A stretch of DNA of 64,000 bases from Fusobacterium necrophorum subsp. necrophorum (GTDB lineage: Bacteria > Fusobacteriota > Fusobacteriia > Fusobacteriales > Fusobacteriaceae). How positions within the stretch are numbered: position 1 is the stretch's first letter; every line of letters begins with the position of its first letter. Of this stretch, positions 41,001-47,346 are shown piece after piece. Location: positions 558,001-622,000 of the forward strand of contig NZ_CP034842.1 of the NCBI RefSeq assembly GCF_004006635.1, written 5' to 3'. Both the position numbers and the translations under genes were made by a program. Under the pieces are notes generated by a model. It saw nothing but the letters and a program-made list of their open reading frames with translations. It did not search any database and had not been told where the DNA came from.

Positions 41001-41402
41001 CAATTAAAAAAATCTAATATACCAAAGCCTGATTATGATTGTGCAGCTCATCATTTAGTTTCTGATAAAACTATGCCTAATGCAACTAAGGCTTTAAATA
41101 AATATGGAATAGATATAAATTCAGCAACAAATGGAGTTTATTTACCAACATCTAAAGCAAATAGTAGTAAAATTACAACAGAAGCTGTTCATTCTGGACC
41201 GAATGGTAAAGAATACAAGGAAACTTTAGAAACATCTATACCAAGAATTGTAAAAAATATGGAAAACATACGAGCTTCCCATAGTGAAATACAAGTAGCA
41301 ATAGAAAATGAATTAAATAATGTAAGGGTTAAACTACTGACAGGAGAATTAAAAATAAATAATGCAAAATTAAAAGAAAAAACAGAAAAGGGGAAGAAAT
41401 AA
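32088..41402 (+). CDS. CdiA/FhaB-like two-partner-secretion exoprotein with AHH nuclease tip
   Basis: A 3104-residue secreted protein of the filamentous-haemagglutinin / contact-dependent inhibition type. The ATG at 32088 follows AAGGGAGG by 7 bases and gives a signal peptide (MRNRFLKKAIAILFLIIHMTELFA). The TPS secretion domain follows (about residues 26-280; NHRGISVNEFLEYNIG, NLIVLQVNGSNRSQIEGYLE, IGPKGLDVSNA). Eight or so 70-residue tandem repeats cover about 355-915, then further haemagglutinin repeats to about 2700. The C-terminus is a toxin: CAAHHLV (about residues 2985-2991) marks an AHH-family HNH/EndoVII-fold nuclease. An immunity gene follows 1 base later. No TpsB/CdiB gene is in the window. 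Confidence 0.9.
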   Translation: MRNRFLKKAIAILFLIIHMTELFASNLIVDPNANHNTKLDKSNTGVPIVNVSTPNHRGISVNEFLEYNIGKEGQVLNNADNVGRSHLAGLIHANPNLAPNQAANLIVLQVNGSNRSQIEGYLEALSREKVDVILSNENGLYINNGGTINIKNFTTTTGKVSLKDGDIVGIDVETGRIAIGPKGLDVSNANYVEFLSKTLELAGNLVANAEVKVITGSNKIDKDGNIKKIESSTPVGVAIDASQLGGMYAGQIKIISTEKGAGVNSDAFIVSKNKRLEITADGKIKVNKVQGKGIEIQGKEYEQTGLAQSDLDINIKADSIKLHGDGTQAEKKINLDGNVENNSAIYTKETLYTKDLKNTSEIQVKKEIQIDGKLVSSGNIQANDKISVASNVDNTGDISTNSTFTAKHVKTTKKLLAKDSIHVSHLENEGELATNSSLTINEKLENKGNIQANDKITVVSSVKNSGKILSNSTFTAKDTKNTNSLVAASDIAVRNLDNSGTFVSNKKLTVDGNLKNEKLVQAKENITVSKNVDNTGEILTNSNFSAKNVKTTKKLIALGDVSTSNFINNGDLATQGNLKVDGSLNNSKNIQVAKDIEISSSVNNTGDILTDGKFTSKDVKNTKSLIAKDKIEIGNLENNAFIATDSSLNVKGTLTNTKDIKVNKEINVAFSTNNSGEIVTNASFSAQDTVNTNKLIAVDKITVKNLTNDGDLTTNNTLTVDGTLKNTKNIQANNKILISSSADNSGNILTNSSFIAKDTKNTKKIIAKDNIKTGSLENTDIVATDASLKVAGNLNNSGNISAIKEITIEENAKNTGSILTNSSFRAKDTKTTNKLVAMGEINTKNLVNEGELATKGKLNVAGSLTNKKNIQAVDHITVNSKVQNDGTIVTDANFSSKDIVNTKTFMARENISSGTLDNSGVFSAGKDLIVKGSVNNSKTIEATNIDIIGENLVNSSSIKADNILATVKTTKNDGDILALKDITLNTKKLDNTKKIAALQNITANNTALTNSGEIISNNKIELNNSNISNTNKILSNTIDMKNTSNFNNTGTISGTDVTLTSVNDIHLIANLHGENSLIIEGKNIVNDGKTTGKHLISMKSNDFTNKKELSSKELKIDASGDIVNENSISANDLHMNAKNLTNHDLIAAENNANINVKNKVTNTENSSIYAGNKLNIQASELFNDSAEILGTDVKLEANQITNHIGTLQALNTMHIKAGKFENIGKVEDLDRYESYYETWDGQRIEANQIEDWKVHFSKSSSKRSNGSAGKTIRRRQREAYHEISEKMKNDKYASLLFPTYDKLMRGYLGDRGEYTEKTGSARIQTVPLQEKLRSLGKTTHAKVLAGNNILIEKKSDSNNEVMNKDGILSAGNTIKIDANQVQNLVSVGDEKIKVKTGEESMYIKLERTGKKPRKKVKMEVSYDRDFANDYITKKIPKLDEKGRQVYQKKFGGRKKPVYEYVTEYVGRYAYVTGQPSVIEGKNVVIDNASLVRQGIEEANGSLKSGKDVNIQNFTSKNFHTGLSNGNQELHFNLSRTNIPTINLSKPLENMGNHLATVDNPVANLENNLEFNNPLHNYENTEIYNNLSSLNDILKSGKIDTVPNLPSSLFIQNLEPTGKYVMETRLKHIALSNYYGSDYFLKRIGYEETWDRVKRLGDAFYENQFIERTVVEKLGTRFLNGKAISMKEFIDNASTEATKLNLTIGKALTKEQISKLDKDIVWYEYQEVSGIKVLAPKVYLSKNTLANIKADGRSRIEGTELTSIKTKTLDNTALIGKKGTTYLEADHIVNRSIGNQIAEIRGEKTSLVADSDIFNIGSNISATEELNVIAKNGDILNRSTVTETNRNYRDLNRTRHSELEKIAEISSGKKLNIIADNYTSIAGKTSAKDLNIAVKEDVNISSQKLSGEQKFGKDGNNFNSYAFESNIGSNVNAENLNISAKNMNIKGSAVVAKNANLAVDKVNIDSNVDKINTENRSKTKDLLKSHSKTEIQHSENNVAGTLYVENRGVINGDVNVVGSNLVLGDKSFIGGKLTTDSTELHSRYSLEEKKKGFSGSIGSGGFSIGYGKSEGKLKEKDVTNAKSNLVLGDGTVLNQGAEITATNLIHGQISINHGDVTYGARKDIHDVESSTKSSGINLSVRIKSPALDRAKQGIDSWKQMQSGDILGGIASSTNTVTGVVRGLASNQGTKLPISAVNTDNTVGKDNAKAAQAMNHFYANVGVNLGFNKSSSNTKSHHEGAVVTTIQGKDENSSITYNHVKNIDYVGTQAQNTKLIYNNVENMNKSAVALNNSYSSSSKSSGVSTGVTIGYGDGVQTEANAISISASKSKRNSNGTTYQNGRFVNVNEVHNNTKNMMLSGFHQEGGSVTGKIENLTMESKQNTSTTTGSTKGGSLSISPTGVPSGSVKDSKTKGERKVVDTPTTFLIGDGSHVKVGKVENTAGAIGTIGSGKLSMDEYIGHNLENVEKSKTKGGSVGISTTGISSIGLEYSDRKQEGITKNTVIGNVEIGKSSGEEIHKDLASMTEITKDRKFETNIHVEAQTINYVKNPEKWKEDITKAKNEIHDIYHTVDSTVNPKGKESRNVFEQLGEVRQARTIHNVIASRLEIAEKKEDIAKAFEGVSKDLGYSVKVIYTDPRNSPQLIGIDQDGNRYVKDGTAYVDEKTGIHHILINSKSEGNKTKAGLIGTIAEEQSHIIGKIEGRQKKVPDGSEKGLENLGRPTNAFFQEQYRKNNQAIEVVSDGRDYSNVDFGEHVGDHPGALVFSNPYTAMTAGIAIAGYALLPEEQKEAINDAVITTYEEIKERIKEIGNHTKISYAVVKSMLEQELQEKGITASVTVDTNKENGNIMYTVSPIPEDMKLPRVLPLPLPEVKQPDIESIPLNQNMEETLSEKKEEGEKARREQERLKEMGRNRGIPIPDEKSVTIFTISTEEAKEIYKDVQGKNKVVNLPKNLTKEQIENKKNKANSKILDEQLKKSNIPKPDYDCAAHHLVSDKTMPNATKALNKYGIDINSATNGVYLPTSKANSSKITTEAVHSGPNGKEYKETLETSIPRIVKNMENIRASHSEIQVAIENELNNVRVKLLTGELKINNAKLKEKTEKGKK
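33152..34830 (+). repeat. Tandem 210-bp (70-residue) repeats in the cdiA-like gene
   Basis: About eight units in a row. Each unit runs roughly L-x-N-x-G-x-x-x-T-N then K-L-x-V-x-G-x-L-x-N, N-I-Q-A-x-x-x-I, N-T-G-x-I-x-T-N-S-x-F, and A-K-D-x-K-N-T-x-K-L-I-A. The spacing is regular at 70 codons and the copies are diverged at DNA level. They would lengthen the beta-helical stalk that carries the toxin. Confidence 0.8.
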
Positions 41403-41403
41403 A

Positions 41404-42582
41404 ATGAAAATATATGAAATAGGATTTGATTATGTTAATTATGATGTAATGTTTACTTTTAAAATAAATAAAGATGCTTCTTTTTTCTTTTCAAAAGAAG
41501 AATTAGATAGATATTTTAAAAAAGATAGATTTTATGAAGAAGCAAATTTGAAAAGATATGTAGAAGGAGAAGTAAAAATATTAGATGTAACATTATTAGA
41601 TATATATAAAGATAAATATGGCACATATGAGGGATTGGAAAAATATGTAGAATTAATACCTGATGGTAAAAAATCTGATATTAAAGATATCATATATCTT
41701 CCTGGATTTGGAATCAAAGTGATATTGTCAAAAAAAGCAAAAGAATATATAGAGAAAAAATATTCAGGGAAACTAGAGTATTTGAAAGTAAACTATGATA
41801 ACAAAGATTTTTATATTGTGACAGATATAAAAGATGTTGAATATTGTTATGATTTAAAACTACCTCCCAATATAATAGATGTTTATGATTTCTCAAAAGT
41901 GAGTGGTAAAAATGATATTTTTAAAATAGGTGCTATTGGAAGAAAAGACTATTTTTTAGAACAATTTTTTTGTATAGAAAATTTTAAAAATTATATTGAA
42001 AAAAGTGATTTAAAAGGTTACAAATTTAAAGAAATGAAGGATATAAATGATTTCGATATTTCTAAAGAGGAGAAAAAAGAAGAAATCCAATTTCCAGAAA
42101 TAGAAGATGAAGGGTATTATAAAAGTGGAAAATTAAAATATACAGGAACTTTATGGAAAGGCTTTAGAATAAAAAGGTGGAAATCTTGGCATGAGAATGG
42201 AAATTTAGAATCTGATGGAGAATTTAGTAAGAAAGGTGAAGAAGAGGGAGAGTGGAAATATTATCATAAAAATGGAAAAATAAGAAATATTGCTAATTAT
42301 AAAAATGGAAAGTTAGTAGGGCTTGTTAAAAATTTTAATGAAGATGGCAAATTGTATTCAACGACATATTATGAAAAAGACTCTAACTTAACAAAATGGC
42401 AATTTTTCTATGAAGATGAGAAAAGCATTGAAAAAGAAGGAAAGGCTTATGATATGGGATATGAAGTAGAGAAGAGATGGGAAATAATAGGGGAATGGAA
42501 ATATTATAAGAAAGATGGGGAACTTGAAAAGATAGAAACTTATGAAAATGGGGAAATAGTTAAAGTGGAAGAATTTCAATAG
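41404..42582 (+). CDS. Predicted immunity protein with C-terminal MORN-type repeats
   Basis: A 392-residue cytoplasmic protein, expected to neutralise the AHH nuclease of the preceding gene because it starts one base after its stop. Residues 1 to about 225 resemble immunity proteins of the Imm11/Imm43 kind (weak recognition). Residues about 235-392 hold repeated YYKSGKL / WHENGNLESDG / YYHKNGKIRN-type units, the YwqK/MORN_2 repeat seen in many polymorphic-toxin immunity proteins. GGGGAAG precedes the ATG. Confidence 0.72.
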   Translation: MKIYEIGFDYVNYDVMFTFKINKDASFFFSKEELDRYFKKDRFYEEANLKRYVEGEVKILDVTLLDIYKDKYGTYEGLEKYVELIPDGKKSDIKDIIYLPGFGIKVILSKKAKEYIEKKYSGKLEYLKVNYDNKDFYIVTDIKDVEYCYDLKLPPNIIDVYDFSKVSGKNDIFKIGAIGRKDYFLEQFFCIENFKNYIEKSDLKGYKFKEMKDINDFDISKEEKKEEIQFPEIEDEGYYKSGKLKYTGTLWKGFRIKRWKSWHENGNLESDGEFSKKGEEEGEWKYYHKNGKIRNIANYKNGKLVGLVKNFNEDGKLYSTTYYEKDSNLTKWQFFYEDEKSIEKEGKAYDMGYEVEKRWEIIGEWKYYKKDGELEKIETYENGEIVKVEEFQ

Positions 42583-42612
42583 AAACTTGAAAGTGAAAAT
42601 ATACTACAATAT

Positions 42613-42652
42613 AAGTAGTCTGAAATTTTTTTAGGCTACTTATTTTCTAAAT
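42613..42652 (+). terminator. Terminator after the first immunity gene
   Basis: AAGTAGTCT / AGGCTACTT stem (one G-T pair) with a T-rich loop, followed by ATTTTCT. It separates the active toxin-immunity unit from the silent modules. Confidence 0.6.
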
Positions 42653-42675
42653 CTCCGTACATTACGAATGTTGTA

Positions 42676-43077
42676 GCTAAAAATGAAATCCATGATATTT
42701 ACCATACAGTAGATAGTACAGTAAATCCAAAAGGAAAAGAAAGTAGAAATGTATTTGAACAACTTGGAGAAATAAGACAAGCAAGAACAATCCATAATGT
42801 AATAAGTTCAAGATTAGAAGTAGCAGAAAAGAAAGAAGATATCGCAAAAGCTTTTGAAGGAGTCTCCAAAGATTTAGGCTATTCGGTAAAAGTAATCTAT
42901 ACAGACCCAAGGAACTCCCCACAATTAATTGGAATTGATAAAGATGGAAATAGGTATGTAAAAGATGGAACAGCCTATGTAGATGAGAAAACAGGAATCC
43001 ATCATATTCTAATCAATAGCAAATCGGAAGAAAATAAGACAAAGGCAGGCTTAATGGAAAAGCGGAAGATGTTTTAA
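42676..43077 (+). pseudogene. Promoterless copy of a cdiA internal segment (recombination arm 1)
   Basis: Bases 42676-43055 match cdiA bases 39759-40138 over 380 positions without a gap, with only scattered substitutions. The encoded stretch is that from NEIHDIYHTVDSTVNPKGK to SKSEENKTKAGLM. It has no start codon or ribosome site, and after the junction this frame stops at 43077. The new toxin domain continues in the +2 frame from 43053. Confidence 0.85.
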
Positions 43078-43127
43078 CAAGAAGAGCAAAAGCAGAAACC
43101 AATGCTAAATCTTTCATAGATAGTTCT

Positions 43128-43661
43128 GTGGGTGCTATAGTAAGTACAGCGCTTCCAAATAAAATAGGTGGAGGAAGCATAAAAACACCTCTTCCAGAAA
43201 CAGCACAAGTAGCAGTAGCAACAGGGGAAGGGGTTGCAACGACAGGTGGTGCTGTAAGTTTCACAATACCTGCACTGAAAACAGGAGGAGCGAAAGTAGC
43301 ATTAATTGCGAGTGGAGTAGGAAATAGCTCAGCTCTGATAAAACTAAATAGAGAAAAAAGTTCAGTAAGACCTGATGATACCGTAATTATTAAAACAGAA
43401 ACAAAGAATGGAGTTGTAACAAGCAGAGAAAGTTATGAAGTAAAAAATTATAAAATAGAAAACTATAATAATATGACTTCAAAAATTGGAGAACAAGCTA
43501 AAATAAGGGTTGATGAACTTCCAAAAGGAACAGTTCAAAAGGTTGTTATAGATGCAAGAGGACAAAAATTAACAACAGAAATAAAAACTAAAACAATTGA
43601 TGATATTGTTAAAAAATCAAATGGAATCATAAAGCCAGAACATATATATTTTATAAAATAG
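43128..43661 (+). CDS. Silent CDI toxin module 1 (C-terminal toxin, no start signal)
   Basis: A 177-residue stretch read from a GTG that is unlikely to be a real start; the frame is open from 43053 (NGKAEDVLTRRAKAETNAK). It has a hydrophobic Gly/Ala/Val-rich linker (about residues 1-75), then a toxin-like end with KIRVDELPKGTVQKVVIDARGQ and KPEHIYFIK. That LPKGT-Q-VVID-RGQ pattern occurs at the tips of CdiA-type proteins, but I cannot name the activity. It would become functional only after recombination into the cdiA-like gene. An immunity gene follows 12 bases later. Confidence 0.6.
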   Translation: MGAIVSTALPNKIGGGSIKTPLPETAQVAVATGEGVATTGGAVSFTIPALKTGGAKVALIASGVGNSSALIKLNREKSSVRPDDTVIIKTETKNGVVTSRESYEVKNYKIENYNNMTSKIGEQAKIRVDELPKGTVQKVVIDARGQKLTTEIKTKTIDDIVKKSNGIIKPEHIYFIK

Positions 43662-43673
43662 GGAGGATATCAA

Positions 43674-44381
43674 ATGGAAGAATTAACAACAAAGGAATTT
43701 CATGAAATTTATAAAAAATATTTTAAAGAATATTTCGACAAGCCATTAAAAAAAGATGGATATTATAAAAAGGGAAGTATTACATTTTATAAAGTAAATA
43801 AATTAATGATGATTGAAACAATAAATTTTCAAAGACATTATGATAGAGTAACCGTTAATTTTGGAGTATCACCATTATGGTGTGGCGCATTAAAAGGAGC
43901 TATGAGTATAGGAGGAAGAATTAACGTATTTTCAAAAGAGAAATCTCATTGGAGATATCAATGGTGGGATTTAAGAAATGAAGAGGAAATAAAAAATAGT
44001 ATGGCAGAAATACTGGAATTAATTCAAACTGGTTTATACAAATGGTTTAAAGAAAAAGAAGAGGAAGAAAACATAATAGAAAGTCTGAAAGAAGCATATT
44101 TTGATAAGATACATGAATATATGTTTTTAGCAACAGCTATGGCAAAGTTTAAAAGATATGATGAAATATTACCCTATATTGAAAAAGTGAAAGAAGAATA
44201 TAAAGAAGGATATTCGAAAGAAGAAAGAGATAGAATAAAATGGTTGAAAGAACTTTTTAAGGAAGTATTGTTGCTTGAGGAAAAAGTGAAAGAAGGTCAT
44301 GAAGCAATAGATGACTATATAGTCAAAAGAGAGAGGCAATCTCTGATGGAATTAGGATTAGAAAAATTGATCAAAGATTAG
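43674..44381 (+). CDS. DUF4304-like protein, predicted immunity for module 1
   Basis: A 235-residue soluble protein. The N-terminal ~130 residues fit the DUF4304 pattern (an initial helix, KKDGYYKKGSITFYK, then MIETINFQRH and VNFGVSPLW). The rest is a helical, charged C-terminal half. GGGAGGATATCAA precedes the ATG. Its place directly after an orphan toxin domain indicates an immunity role. Unlike the toxin module, it has all it needs to be translated. Confidence 0.65.
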   Translation: MEELTTKEFHEIYKKYFKEYFDKPLKKDGYYKKGSITFYKVNKLMMIETINFQRHYDRVTVNFGVSPLWCGALKGAMSIGGRINVFSKEKSHWRYQWWDLRNEEEIKNSMAEILELIQTGLYKWFKEKEEEENIIESLKEAYFDKIHEYMFLATAMAKFKRYDEILPYIEKVKEEYKEGYSKEERDRIKWLKELFKEVLLLEEKVKEGHEAIDDYIVKRERQSLMELGLEKLIKD

Positions 44382-44400
44382 ATTTTAAGCAATATTCTTT

Positions 44401-44517
44401 ATGAAGGAGTTTGATTTAAAAACTTTTGGAGGAAAAGAGTGGAAGGAATGGCTCTATCGCTGGTATCTGAAGGTAGAAAACTTGGAGAGGTGGGAAGAAG
44501 AAGGTTTCTACATTTAG
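44401..44517 (+). CDS. Possible 38-residue remnant reading frame
   Basis: ATG at 44401 to TAG at 44515-44517, Trp- and Glu-rich (KEWKEWLYRWYLKVENLERW). No ribosome site is seen upstream. It may be the tail of a deleted immunity gene or a chance frame. Confidence 0.2.
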   Translation: MKEFDLKTFGGKEWKEWLYRWYLKVENLERWEEEGFYI

Positions 44518-44541
44518 AAAAGAAATATTAAGATAAGAAAA

Positions 44542-44569
44542 GGGTCTGTTTTTATAGAAAAGCAGACCC
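44542..44569. terminator. Hairpin upstream of the barnase-type module
   Basis: GGGTCTG / CAGACCC stem around a 14-base A/T loop that can pair further (TTTT / AAAA). No T-run follows on the plus strand. Confidence 0.4.
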
Positions 44570-44571
44570 GA

Positions 44572-44640
44572 AATACATCTAGCATAACAGGAGGATGTCT
44601 AAGTATTTCTCTAACCGGAATACCTTCAGGAAGTGTAAAG
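44572..44640 (+). repeat. Short cdiA-derived scar (recombination arm 2)
   Basis: Degenerate match to cdiA around 39224-39304: AATAC-TCTA, ACAGGAGGA, CTAAGTATTTC, ACCGGA-TACC and TCAGGAAGTGTAAAG are shared in order, with two internal deletions. It is in frame with the following barnase-type module. Confidence 0.7.
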
Positions 44641-44664
44641 GTTAGCCCCGACATATTAAAAGCT

Positions 44665-45675
44665 ATGAGAGGAAACAGAGGAGAAATCAGTGATTATACT
44701 TCCAAGCCGAATTATTTTATGAAGACGAATGATAAAGAATGGGCAGAAACAGAGGATGGAAAGAAAAAAATAGCAATCGCAGATTCTAAAATAGACTCAT
44801 TCAATAAAAATAATCCAGATAGAGAGTATTACAAAATAATAGATGGAAGAAAAAAAGAAGTACTTATCGCGAGTAATCCCAAAGCAAAATCATATTGGTA
44901 TCATCTTGGAAAAAGTTTTTCAGCACCATTTAGAACGGAAGGTTATGGAATTAATGTGCATCCTAATAGTAGTTTTACAGAGGATGTAAAAGAATTAACA
45001 GGGATTGTATTTAGAGGTCTAAATGATCTTTCCAAGCCATTTACTTTAGGAATAGGTTCAAAATTAGGAGATGAAAAGGGAAGAATAAGAAAGGGAAGTA
45101 ATCAATATGGGACAAAAGAAGAAGTAGAAGAAAGGCAAGCACTTCTAAAGAATTCCCTTGAATCAGCAATCGATATGGTAGTAACTTCCGTAACGATACC
45201 ATTAACTATAAAGGGGATTTCTAAAGGGAAAGAAATAGTTAATAACTATAAATTAAATAATTCTCTAAAAGAATTAAATTATCCTGCTCATAATGCAGCA
45301 AATTATGTCAAATTAAAAGAACAATATAGAGTCAGTGAATTAGCCAATGATGTAGTAGATAGTATTGCTAAAACAGGGAGATTACCAAATAATTATATGA
45401 CTAAAGATCAAGCAAAAGTACTAGGATGGTCGGAAGGAAAAGCATTAAATAATTATGCTCCTGGAAAGGCTATAGGAGGAGATGTTTTTAATAATTCTAC
45501 TAGGATTTTACCAATAAAAAATGGAAGAATATGGTATGAAGCTGATGTGGGAATTGACTATAAAATGAGTCGTTCAAATTTTAAAAATCCAGGTTATAGA
45601 ATTCTATATTCAAGTGATGGATTGATATATGGAACATATGATCACTATGAAACTGTATTCCCTATTTTGCCTTAA
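44665..45675 (+). CDS. Silent CDI toxin module 2: barnase-type ribonuclease
   Basis: 336 residues are read from the first ATG; the frame is open from 44518 and runs through the cdiA scar, so this is a module without a true start. Residues about 221-336 align with barnase along the whole domain: TGRLPNNYMTKDQAKVLGW, APGKAIGGDVF, WYEADV, RILYSSDGLIY and TYDHYET. The catalytic Glu73 and His102 counterparts are Glu292 and His327, and Arg87 is Arg312. Arg83 appears replaced by Lys307 with one inserted residue nearby, and the Trp94 position is Gly. The N-terminal half is an unassigned pretoxin. The expected barstar gene is not next to it but lies 1.7 kb away behind an IS110 insertion. Confidence 0.85.
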   Translation: MRGNRGEISDYTSKPNYFMKTNDKEWAETEDGKKKIAIADSKIDSFNKNNPDREYYKIIDGRKKEVLIASNPKAKSYWYHLGKSFSAPFRTEGYGINVHPNSSFTEDVKELTGIVFRGLNDLSKPFTLGIGSKLGDEKGRIRKGSNQYGTKEEVEERQALLKNSLESAIDMVVTSVTIPLTIKGISKGKEIVNNYKLNNSLKELNYPAHNAANYVKLKEQYRVSELANDVVDSIAKTGRLPNNYMTKDQAKVLGWSEGKALNNYAPGKAIGGDVFNNSTRILPIKNGRIWYEADVGIDYKMSRSNFKNPGYRILYSSDGLIYGTYDHYETVFPILP

Positions 45676-45815
45676 TTTTTTATATTTATAAAAGTTCAAA
45701 AGTATAAAATATAATTTTATAAGAATTCTAAAGAAAAATTATAAATATAGTTTTAACTTTAAAATGTTATATTAATATAATTTAAAAGACTTTTATAAAA
45801 GTAATTATTTTTTAG

Positions 45816-45838
45816 AAAAGGAGACCAACTATAAAAAG
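45816..45838 (+). repeat. Copy of an immunity-gene ribosome-binding region
   Basis: AAGGAGACCAACTATAAAAAG here nearly repeats AAGGAGACCAACTATGAAAAG at 47954-47974, in front of the CPCC gene. The ATG of that copy is ATA here. The rest of 45676-45926 is very AT-rich with no gene seen. Confidence 0.6.
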
Positions 45839-45926
45839 TCAAGAAAAAATTTAAATAAGAATTTTGTGCATAACAAAATTAGAGTTTGAAAACCCTTGAT
45901 TTTTCATATGATTTTAACTGAAAAAT

Positions 45927-47102
45927 TTAATCTAATTTTTCTTCTTGGTAGAGAATGTCTTTTTTTATCAAAGCAAATATCACTCTTACTAGTTTATGCG
46001 CAACATGTCCAAGAGCATTGTAGTGTGATTTTCCTTGAGAACGTTTTAAAAGATAATATTTATTAAATTTTCTAGAATGTCTAACACAGTTCTAAGCTGT
46101 AAAAATCAAAGCATACCTTAGATAAGGAGAGCCTTTTTTAGACATTCTACAAGAAGAAGCATTAAAATTACCAGATTGCCTTATCTTCGGATCAAGACCA
46201 GCGAAAGCGAGTAATTTTTTAGAAGTAGAGAAATTATCAACAGTATTCGTTTCCCCTAGAATGATTGCGCAAGCAATAAGGCTGATTCCAGGAACAGATA
46301 AAAGCTTAGAATCTAATTTGTGAATAATATCAGCGATTTTACTTTCCATATCTTTTATTTGTTTTTCATAAAGCTCAATGAGCTCTATTCATTGAATTAC
46401 ATGGAAAGATATTGAGGAATCTTTCATACCAACAGAGGTTTTCGCAAGACTCTTAAGCTCTAGGGACTTTCCTTTTTTGAAATGTCCCTTGGAAGAAGCA
46501 TATAAAAGACTAGAAATTTCATCTTCTTTTAGGGCTGCGATTTCCTCTGTGGATGGATATTTTTTTAAAAGAGCATAAATAGCTTTACTGTGAATTTTAC
46601 TACTAAAAAGATACTGTAATTCCGGAAAGATGAAATCAAGTAATGAAGTTAATTGAATTTTAGCTTTACTTCTTTGTTTCATAAGGTTACTTCGAAATCT
46701 GGTAAGTTTTTTCAAAGAAAAATAATCCATGTTTTTCTCAGAAATAAAGTTAAGTTTAGTAAAAAGTAAAGATTTCGCAATATGAATAGAGTCTAAATTG
46801 TCATTTTTAGCATCTCTAATATTCGCTTTTCTAAGGTGTGAAGTTTGTAATGGATTCATAAGCGCAACTTTAAAACCATGTTGAAATAAAAAATGAATAA
46901 GATTCTCTCCGTAATGAGAAGTGGATTCTAAGTCAATCATAAGATTTTTAGCATCAAAACTTTTAATTTTATCTAAAAGAGCACTAAAACCTTTAAAATC
47001 ATTTTTGAATTTAAAATTAGAAAAAACGATTTCATTCGTAGAAGAATCAAAACAAGAAGCAACATGGTTCAGTTTCGCAATATCAATCCCTAATAAAAAC
47101 AT
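45927..47102 (-). pseudogene. IS110 family transposase, inactivated by two stop codons
   Basis: A 391-codon frame from ATG (47100-47102) to TAA (45927-45929). The N-terminal RuvC-like DEDD domain starts FLLGIDIAKLNHVA and continues with LMIDLESTSHYGENL and RDAKNDNLDSIHIAKSL. The C-terminal Transposase_20 part has SVPGISLIACAIILGE and AGLDPKIRQSGNF. In-frame TGA at 46389-46391 and TAG at 46092-46094 break it; after the second stop the frame still encodes the family's last ~55 residues (KSHYNALGHVAHKL). It lies between the barnase-type toxin and the barstar-type gene. Confidence 0.88.
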
Positions 47103-47290
47103 AAAAATCACATCCTTAAAAATATAAATATCTGTGGAGTCCACTTCTTGAAAAACAATACATTCTTGCGCTACATAAAAGTTTAAAACTTATCCAACTA
47201 TAAGTATATGAGTTCAAAGAGAGTGGCAATAGTCTCCTTTAAAAACTAGCAAAAGCTCTTTAAATAAAAATAAAAAGTAATAAATAAAAT
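47103..47290 (-). ncRNA. Candidate IS110 bridge RNA region
   Basis: About 190 bases of non-coding DNA directly upstream of the transposase start (minus strand). IS110-group elements encode their bridge RNA in this position. A TGGACTCCA palindrome (47136-47145 region) and several short inverted repeats suggest structure, but I cannot fold it or identify the target- and donor-binding loops by eye. Confidence 0.35.
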
Positions 47291-47346
47291 AAATATCGAA
47301 AGGAGGATGTATAGATAAATATTATGTATTTATCATACAAGATAAT

